Notes under the pieces: generated by a model | What the model was told of the DNA's origin: nothing | The model's database searches: none | What the model saw: only the letters and a program-made list of their open reading frames with translations | Shown: positions 58,766-64,000 of the stretch, one piece after another | Layout: the number at the start of each line of letters is the position of its first letter | Position numbering within the stretch: position 1 is the first letter of the stretch | Translations under genes and position numbers: made by a program | NCBI GenBank assembly: GCA_038230595.1 | Contig: JBBRMY010000002.1 | Coordinates: 1-64,000, forward strand | Source: JBBRMY01 sp038230595 | GTDB taxonomy: Bacteria > Bacteroidota > Ignavibacteria > Tepidaquicellales > Tepidaquicellaceae | DNA length: 64,000 nucleotides | Direction: 5' to 3'

Positions 58766-59143
58766 CTAAACACGGAATGTACAATTGAGAATTGGCAGAT
58801 CTTTGGGTGGTATATGGAATGGGTCTTGAATTTTTTTTGCAAAAATGCAATTTGAGATATTAACAGTTTCTGCAGGTATTACTGACAAAAAAATTATTTC
58901 TGAAATCGTTTCTTTTTGAATGGATTTGAGATCAGAGGCATTGTTGATCTCTTTCAATACTTGTTTGCAGCAATCTACCTTCGTGAATGAAGCCTGAGTA
59001 TTACTTTGATCTGTATCTTCACACTGACATCCTTTTTGCATGCTCATATTACACATCGTCTGTGAATATGCAAAATTTATGTTCCCAAGAAGAACCAGAG
59101 CAGCAAAGATAAGCGTGATATATTTTTTATTGAAGATTTTCAT
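58766..59143 (-). CDS. Secreted Cys-containing small protein, unknown
   Basis: A 125-residue protein with a signal peptide (residues 6-27, ending AYSQ). The mature part has seven Cys (MCNMSMQKGCQCEDTDQ, VDCCKQVL, ISNCIFAKK and LNCTF). No family match is recognised. The Cys/Met-rich start (MCNMSMQKGCQC) could bind soft metal. A possible promoter, TTGACA (59180-59175), N17 and TATTTT, lies just upstream but would leave almost no leader. Confidence 0.68.
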   Translation of the reverse strand: MKIFNKKYITLIFAALVLLGNINFAYSQTMCNMSMQKGCQCEDTDQSNTQASFTKVDCCKQVLKEINNASDLKSIQKETISEIIFLSVIPAETVNISNCIFAKKIQDPFHIPPKDLPILNCTFRV

Positions 59144-59289
59144 TCATTACAAAAATAAAAACAAATTGTGGTAATGTCAAATTTAGCGTGGTATATATTA
59201 TATAATACAAGAACTTATTTATTTAGTTTAAAGTTCCTATGTTGACCAATTAACGTACTAATGAATATTCTAGTTTAATAACATCTGTT

Positions 59290-60615
59290 CTATTTTACCA
59301 GGAGCATTTTTCTGGTTTCTTTTATATCTCCTACACTTAATGTATAAAAATAAACTCCGCTTGCAATATTTTTCCCGTCAAAATTCACGCTATAACTTCC
59401 TGCCGTTATTCTTTCGTTAATTAATTCTGAAATTTGCTTTCCGGTAATATCATATACTTTGAGTGTTACTATTCCTGAAACAGGAATTTCAAAGTTGATC
59501 TTTGTATTGGGATTAAATGGATTTGGATAATTCTGCTGCAAACGGAATTTTTCAGGAACGGAACTGCTTGTAGTATTAATACCTACTGTACTTATACTTG
59601 AAAACTGCCAGGTTTCATTAGGATAGTTTCCGTCATTGCCTCCGAATATTATCAGCTTATCTCCGGACGGACTGTAAACTGCAGTATGTCCCCATCTTGC
59701 TGTTGGCTTAATTCCTCTCTGAGCAACTGAATCCCACTTAGAAGAATCGATAGAGTATTTCCATAAGTCACTAAGGAAAGTCGTATTTGATTGTCCTCCG
59801 AATATTACAGCCTTATTTGAATTTGTGCAGATCACCTGACTGAAAAATCTTCCTGTCGGTTTTAATGTTGGTGTAATATTTGTCCAGACAAATGTGTTCA
59901 GGTTCAAGGACCAGATATCACTTAATGCTCCGCCATGCTGTCCACCGTAAATTATCATTCTGGTCTTATCAGGAGTTATGGTGCCGGAATGGAGACATCT
60001 TAATTCCGGATGAAATGCATTAGTACGGTCAGTCCAAATCATGCTGTCAACATTAAAAGACCATGTGTCTTCAAATCTTCCGCTTGTGGTAAAGCCTGCA
60101 AAGTTCACAAGTCTTCTGTTTACAGGATCAAAAACAGCTGCAGTGCCATATCTTTTCAGCGGAACTCCTGTTACATTTCCATCAGGGGAAAGCTGCTGCC
60201 AGGAATTGCTGCTTAAGTTAAAAGCCCATACATCGTTATATAATTCTGTACCTTGTCCCGACCAGATTATCATTCTGTTCATCAGCGAATCATAAACAGC
60301 ATTCTGCGAAAAGCGAGGCGCCGGTAAAAGTCCAGATGTAGGAGTTATATCCTGCCAGACATTTGTATTTAAATTAAGACTCCAGACATCATTCAGAGTT
60401 CCTGCTGCATTTCTTCCGCCATACATTATCATTCTGTTGCCCGATGAAATATAAATTGAGGATGCATTGGCACGACCGGTCGGATTTCCAGAAGTAGGTA
60501 ACTGTGTCCATAACTGGGCAGATGTATACTTTGGTATTAATGCAGCTAACAATAAGCATAGAATGTAAAGCTTACTAACTTTCCTTAAAGAATTCGCCAT
60601 TTTTGAGATAATCAT
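59290..60615 (-). CDS. T9SS-exported kelch-repeat protein
   Basis: A 441-residue protein with a signal peptide (about residues 15-33) and six to seven kelch-type repeats (RMIMYGGRNAAGTLNDVWSLNLNT, RMIIYGGQHGGALSDIWSLNL and so on; residues 50-340). The type A sorting domain starts at NYPNPFNPNTKINF and ends KKMLLVK. No active-site residues of the oxidase at 43577 are present. It probably folds as a propeller for binding. Confidence 0.85.
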   Translation of the reverse strand: MIISKMANSLRKVSKLYILCLLLAALIPKYTSAQLWTQLPTSGNPTGRANASSIYISSGNRMIMYGGRNAAGTLNDVWSLNLNTNVWQDITPTSGLLPAPRFSQNAVYDSLMNRMIIWSGQGTELYNDVWAFNLSSNSWQQLSPDGNVTGVPLKRYGTAAVFDPVNRRLVNFAGFTTSGRFEDTWSFNVDSMIWTDRTNAFHPELRCLHSGTITPDKTRMIIYGGQHGGALSDIWSLNLNTFVWTNITPTLKPTGRFFSQVICTNSNKAVIFGGQSNTTFLSDLWKYSIDSSKWDSVAQRGIKPTARWGHTAVYSPSGDKLIIFGGNDGNYPNETWQFSSISTVGINTTSSSVPEKFRLQQNYPNPFNPNTKINFEIPVSGIVTLKVYDITGKQISELINERITAGSYSVNFDGKNIASGVYFYTLSVGDIKETRKMLLVK

Positions 60616-60906
60616 ATAAATAAGTTGATTTAATAAATATTACGTATTAGGATGAATTATAGATGTGTAATTATAACTTTTAATGGGTTACAGACGCACA
60701 AGAAAATTTCTTCACTAAATTGATTTTTCAAAAATGTTTAGTGATTTCTACTTTTAAACAGATGATTACTCATTAAAATTCTCCAAAGAGTTCAAATCAA
60801 GATCATATAACTGCATTCACTTTCTTCCTTTATTAAATCTTTAAATTGGCATATATTTAAAGTTCGTTTTGAAATATTTTATGAATTTAAATTGTTAAAA
60901 TAAATA
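60616..60906. other. Divergent intergenic region
   Basis: 291 bases of A/T-rich sequence between the kelch gene and the E1 gene, transcribed away from each other. No repeat or small ORF is recognised, and no confident promoter match is seen; both promoters must lie here. Confidence 0.5.
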
Positions 60907-63027
60907 ATGCCGGACTCACAAACTGAAGAGTTGAAAATGAATAAAGCTGAAGTAAAAGCAGATCCAAAAAAGACCCCTAAAAAAGACAAATCCAAGGATA
61001 ATACTTCCGAAAAAGATAATTTTCACGGACTTTCTGAGCTGCAGATAAAGGAAGCATACAAAACCATGCTTACCTCACGAATAACTGATGACAGAATTGA
61101 TACACTTATAAAGCAGGGCAAGGCTACCTTTTTAATTTCAGGTGCAGGTCACGAAGCAATTCAGACTGCATGCGCTATGGCTATGAAAGCCGGTAAGGAC
61201 TGGTTCTTTGCATACTACAGAGACAATGCTCTGGCAATTCAGCTTGGCGTAAAAGCAGAATCGATAATGCAGCATACTATGGGAAGAGCAACCGATCCGT
61301 TCTCGGGCGGAAGGCAGATGCCGATGGTTATCGGAAGTAAAGAATTAAGAATTCCTACAGCATCGCTAACTACAGGTTCACAATATCTTGAAGCAGTCGG
61401 AGCAGCGCTAAGCGCAGTCTACAGAGAAACAGATGAAGTGGCTTATGCCGGCGGCGGCGAAGGCTCTACTTCTGAAGGTGAATTCTGGGAAGCAGTCAAC
61501 TGGGCTGCAAGAGAAAAGCTTCCTGTAATATTTTTAATTCAAAATAATAAATTTGCAATCTCTGTTCCTGTTGAGCAGCAGACTGCAGGAGGTTCTGTTT
61601 ACCAGGCAACTGAAGGTTTCACAGGATTAACAAGAATAAGAGTTGACGGAACAGATTTTTTCAAAGGATATAAAGTTTGTAAAGAAGCAGTTGAACGCGC
61701 AAGAGCGGGCGAAGGTCCTACTCTTATTTATGCTGACGTTGTAAGATTAAGATCTCACTCAGCTTCAGATGCTCAGGAAAAATACCGTACAAAAGAAGAT
61801 CTTGAAAATGATAAGCAGAAAGACTGTATAGCATTGCTTGAAAAATCCATGCTTGATAACGGAATTATGACAGGCGATGAAATGGAGCAGATGAAAAAAG
61901 ATATTGCTGCAGAGATAATGAATCTTGCAGATGAAGTCTGGAAGCAACCAACACCTGACCCTGCAACTGTTGAGGATTATTTGTTCTGCCCTGATGATGA
62001 ACAGGCAAAAATAAATTATGAAGCCGATGATACTGCAGGTGAGCCGGTTGTAATGGTCGATGCTATTAATCATGCGCTTCATGAAGAGATGGAAAAAAAT
62101 CCTAACATGATAATCTACGGTGAAGATGTTCAGGATAATAAAGGTGGAGTTTTCACTGCAACAAAAGGACTTTCAAATAAATACGGCGTTAAAAGATGCT
62201 TTAACTCCCCTCTTGCAGAAGCTTCAATAGTTGGAACTGCTATCGGCGCTGCACTTTCAGGATTAAAGCCTGTTGTTGAAATTCAATTCGCTGATTATAT
62301 CTGGCCTGCTATGATGCAGCTTAGAGATGAGCTTGCTATGTTCAGATACCGCTCTAACAATACTTTCCCTGCGCCTGTGACAATTAGAGTTGCATGCGGC
62401 GGATATATTGCAGGCGGACCTTATCACTCACAGAATATTGAAGCGATATTTGCAAAATGCGCAGGAATAAAAATTGCTTACCCTTCAAATGCAGCAGATG
62501 CAAAAGGACTTTTGAAAACTGCATGTCAGCTGAACGATCCGGTTCTTTTCTTAGAGCATAAATTTTTATACAGACAAGGATATGCAAAATCTCCTGAGCC
62601 GGGAAAAGATTTTTACCTTCCTTTCGGAAAAGCCATTGTAAAAAATATGGGTGAAGATATTTCTATTATCTGTTACGGTGCAATGGTTGATAAGGCAATG
62701 AGAGCTGCAAAGGAAATGGCAAAGAAAGATATTAGCGTTGAAGTTGTTGATATCAGGACTATCGTTCCTCTGGATGTTGAAACAATACTTAATTCAGTTA
62801 AGAAAACCGGAAAGGTTATTGTTCTTCATGAAGACAGTAAGTTCATGGGATTCGGCGCGGAGATTACTTCTGTTATCTCCGAGCAGGCATTTCAGTATCT
62901 AGATGCTCCTATAAAAAGAGTTGGTGGTCTGCATATTCACGTTCCTTATCATCCTGTTCTTGAGAAAGTAGCCCTTCCTCAGAATGACTGGGTTGTAAAA
63001 GCTTGTGAAGAGTTGGCAGCATATTAA
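60907..63027 (+). CDS. 2-oxoacid dehydrogenase E1, fused alpha and beta subunits
   Basis: A 706-residue fusion of the E1 alpha and beta subunits of a branched-chain 2-oxoacid/pyruvate dehydrogenase type complex. Residues 1-40 are a Lys/Asp-rich low-complexity extension (an ATG at codon 11 is another possible start). The alpha part (45-370) has the thiamine diphosphate motif GGGEGSTSEG (182-191) ... NN (213-214). The beta part (from about 378) has MIIYGEDVQDNKGGVF, GTAIGAALSGLKPVVEIQFADY (AIGAALSG core) and CGGYIAGGPYHSQ. Fused E1 is common in Bacteroidetes-type genomes. E2 and E3 genes are not in view. Confidence 0.9.
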   Translation: MPDSQTEELKMNKAEVKADPKKTPKKDKSKDNTSEKDNFHGLSELQIKEAYKTMLTSRITDDRIDTLIKQGKATFLISGAGHEAIQTACAMAMKAGKDWFFAYYRDNALAIQLGVKAESIMQHTMGRATDPFSGGRQMPMVIGSKELRIPTASLTTGSQYLEAVGAALSAVYRETDEVAYAGGGEGSTSEGEFWEAVNWAAREKLPVIFLIQNNKFAISVPVEQQTAGGSVYQATEGFTGLTRIRVDGTDFFKGYKVCKEAVERARAGEGPTLIYADVVRLRSHSASDAQEKYRTKEDLENDKQKDCIALLEKSMLDNGIMTGDEMEQMKKDIAAEIMNLADEVWKQPTPDPATVEDYLFCPDDEQAKINYEADDTAGEPVVMVDAINHALHEEMEKNPNMIIYGEDVQDNKGGVFTATKGLSNKYGVKRCFNSPLAEASIVGTAIGAALSGLKPVVEIQFADYIWPAMMQLRDELAMFRYRSNNTFPAPVTIRVACGGYIAGGPYHSQNIEAIFAKCAGIKIAYPSNAADAKGLLKTACQLNDPVLFLEHKFLYRQGYAKSPEPGKDFYLPFGKAIVKNMGEDISIICYGAMVDKAMRAAKEMAKKDISVEVVDIRTIVPLDVETILNSVKKTGKVIVLHEDSKFMGFGAEITSVISEQAFQYLDAPIKRVGGLHIHVPYHPVLEKVALPQNDWVVKACEELAAY

Positions 63028-63089
63028 TAGCATTAGGAATCACGAGTTTCCAATATTCACCTTCGTTTCCAATCTATAAAATTTACCCC

Positions 63090-63113
63090 GTTCCCAATCT
63101 CCTGGTTGGGAAC
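63090..63113. terminator. R5 hairpin after the E1 gene
   Basis: GTTCCCAATC and GGTTGGGAAC around TCCT, with one G-T pair. It is 62 bases after the E1 stop. It is the same family as 25556-25577 and a likely terminator. Confidence 0.6.
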
Positions 63114-63191
63114 ATTTTAATACACAAATAACCGGAACAATATCCTCTCAATTCGATATAACTTATAACTTTGTCTTACTATTAAATCTCA

Positions 63192-64000
63192 ATGAAAAAA
63201 ATAATAATCGCATTAGCTTTTCTGACCTTCTCAAATGTAACATCAACTTTCTCACAGAATATAACACAAAATGTTGATGTACAGAGTTACAAATTGTATG
63301 TAAATCTTTTAAGCTGCTTCAAACCACCATATCCAAATGTGTTCAACGGATATGAAACTATAAATATCAGATCAACAGGCACTATCAATGAAGTAATGCT
63401 GAATGCTGTAAATACTTCCTTAAATATCAGCGTTGTACAAAATGCAGGAAAAAGTTTTACTCATAGTAATAATATTCTGAAAATAGCTTTGGACAGGACT
63501 TACAATGAAGGAGAAGAATTCAGCATCGATATAGTTTATGATCATAAGCCGGGCAAAGATACTTCTTTTTTTACAGGGAATGGATTAATGTTCACAGATT
63601 GCGAGCCGGAATATGCAAGACGATGGCTGCCATGTGTTGACAAGCCAATAGATAAAGCAACTTTTGAAGTAACGGCAGTTGTTCCTCCGGGAACAATTTT
63701 TGTTTCAAACGGAGAGCTTCTGGATTCTACATTATTTCAGGGGAATGTAGTTTACAAATGGGGAACAAAATACCCGGTTGCAACTTACCTTATGAATATG
63801 ACCGGTAAGACAAATTACACGCTGAACATTATGGATCACTTTGATAAAGTAAATAACAGGACTATTCCGGTTCGATATTATTATCAGGACGGAATTGATT
63901 CGCACGTACCTGATGCTGTTTACAAAATGAATGATGTAATAGAATATTATTCAAAACTTTTCGGACCATATCCTTTTGAGAAAATAGGTTTTGCATCGCT
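63192..64000 (+). CDS. M1 family metallopeptidase, N-terminal part (cut by window end)
   Basis: An ATG frame of at least 269 codons runs past the end of the window. It begins MKKIIIALAFLTFSNVT with a signal peptide ending FSQ, and continues with the N-terminal beta-saddle of M1 aminopeptidases: INIRSTGTINEVMLNAVN, GLMFTDCEPEYARRWLPCVDKP (YARRWLPCVDKP is typical), ATFEVTAVVPP and YYSKLFGPYPFEKIGF. The catalytic GxMEN and HExxH motifs lie beyond the window. It is predicted to be exported. Confidence 0.85.
   Translation, partial: MKKIIIALAFLTFSNVTSTFSQNITQNVDVQSYKLYVNLLSCFKPPYPNVFNGYETINIRSTGTINEVMLNAVNTSLNISVVQNAGKSFTHSNNILKIALDRTYNEGEEFSIDIVYDHKPGKDTSFFTGNGLMFTDCEPEYARRWLPCVDKPIDKATFEVTAVVPPGTIFVSNGELLDSTLFQGNVVYKWGTKYPVATYLMNMTGKTNYTLNIMDHFDKVNNRTIPVRYYYQDGIDSHVPDAVYKMNDVIEYYSKLFGPYPFEKIGFAS

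Noticed and set aside
59145..59180. Sigma-70 promoter for the 58766-59143 gene
   Set aside because: TTGACA and spacing are good, but TATTTT is a weak -10, and the start would fall at the ATG itself. I mention it only in the gene entry.

Overview
The window looks like a low-GC Gram-negative chromosome from the Bacteroidetes/Chlorobi side of the tree, most likely an Ignavibacteria-type organism. This is inferred from five secreted proteins that end in a type IX secretion (T9SS) sorting domain with the NYPNPFNP motif, from RND/TolC envelope systems, and from the scarcity of Shine-Dalgarno sequences. I saw no rRNA, tRNA, CRISPR array, prophage or transposase. Most genes are on the minus strand; plus-strand blocks lie at about 1.0-3.4 kb, 23-30 kb and after 60.9 kb.

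Layout. 0-3.5 kb: TerC, a TrpF-like isomerase and a VOC / DUF899 / DHFR-like trio. 3.5-8.1 kb: nucleotide-sugar genes (rfbA, rfbC, ugd, UDP-xylose synthase) beside a truncated glycosyltransferase. 8.2-12.9 kb: a secreted PIG-L deacetylase followed by a binding-protein ABC importer. 12.9-13.6 kb: a gene-free stretch with a 111-bp tandem duplication and three successive two-hairpin units sharing one loop sequence. 13.6-18.4 kb: a lipoprotein, two T9SS cargo proteins (one with a CxxCH site), a TrmB-type regulator and a 29-codon ORF; the last four form one unit with a near-consensus promoter overlapped by a 26-bp inverted repeat. 18.4-19.5 kb: a repeat-rich gap with a possible multi-stem RNA and a possible 38-codon ORF. 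19.5-22.9 kb: PPK2, QueF, a T9SS protein, an isolated NuoI and a TPR protein.

23-30 kb (plus): housekeeping genes for purine phosphorolysis, TatD, dUTPase, RsmI, CorA, PurM and lysine 6-aminotransferase. 30.4-36.4 kb (minus): gnd-zwf-pgl of the oxidative pentose phosphate pathway, a CCA-adding-type nucleotidyltransferase and a Gfo/Idh/MocA oxidoreductase. 36.4-37.1 kb: a GxxExxY gene bracketed by CGCAAAG-type repeats. 37-39.4 kb: a CDF transporter with an enlarged cytosolic part and a DMT transporter.

39.5-59.1 kb is a metal (probably copper/silver) handling island: CopA-type ATPase, a galactose-oxidase-fold protein with all copper-radical-oxidase active-site residues, HMA proteins, an MFS and a CDF transporter, two DUF305 proteins, a split CusABC-like RND system, FixH/YtkA-like and heavy-metal-binding-domain proteins, and small Cys-containing proteins. 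No metal-responsive regulator is visible in it. 59.3-64 kb: a kelch-type T9SS protein, a fused E1 alpha/beta 2-oxoacid dehydrogenase and the start of an M1 peptidase cut by the window edge.

At least six families of short palindromic repeats occupy the intergenic spaces. The most notable regions are the three-unit hairpin array at 13.28-13.59 kb, the TrmB promoter/operator and downstream secreted-protein operon, the structured element at 18.81-18.95 kb, and the copper-radical oxidase that lacks a signal peptide.
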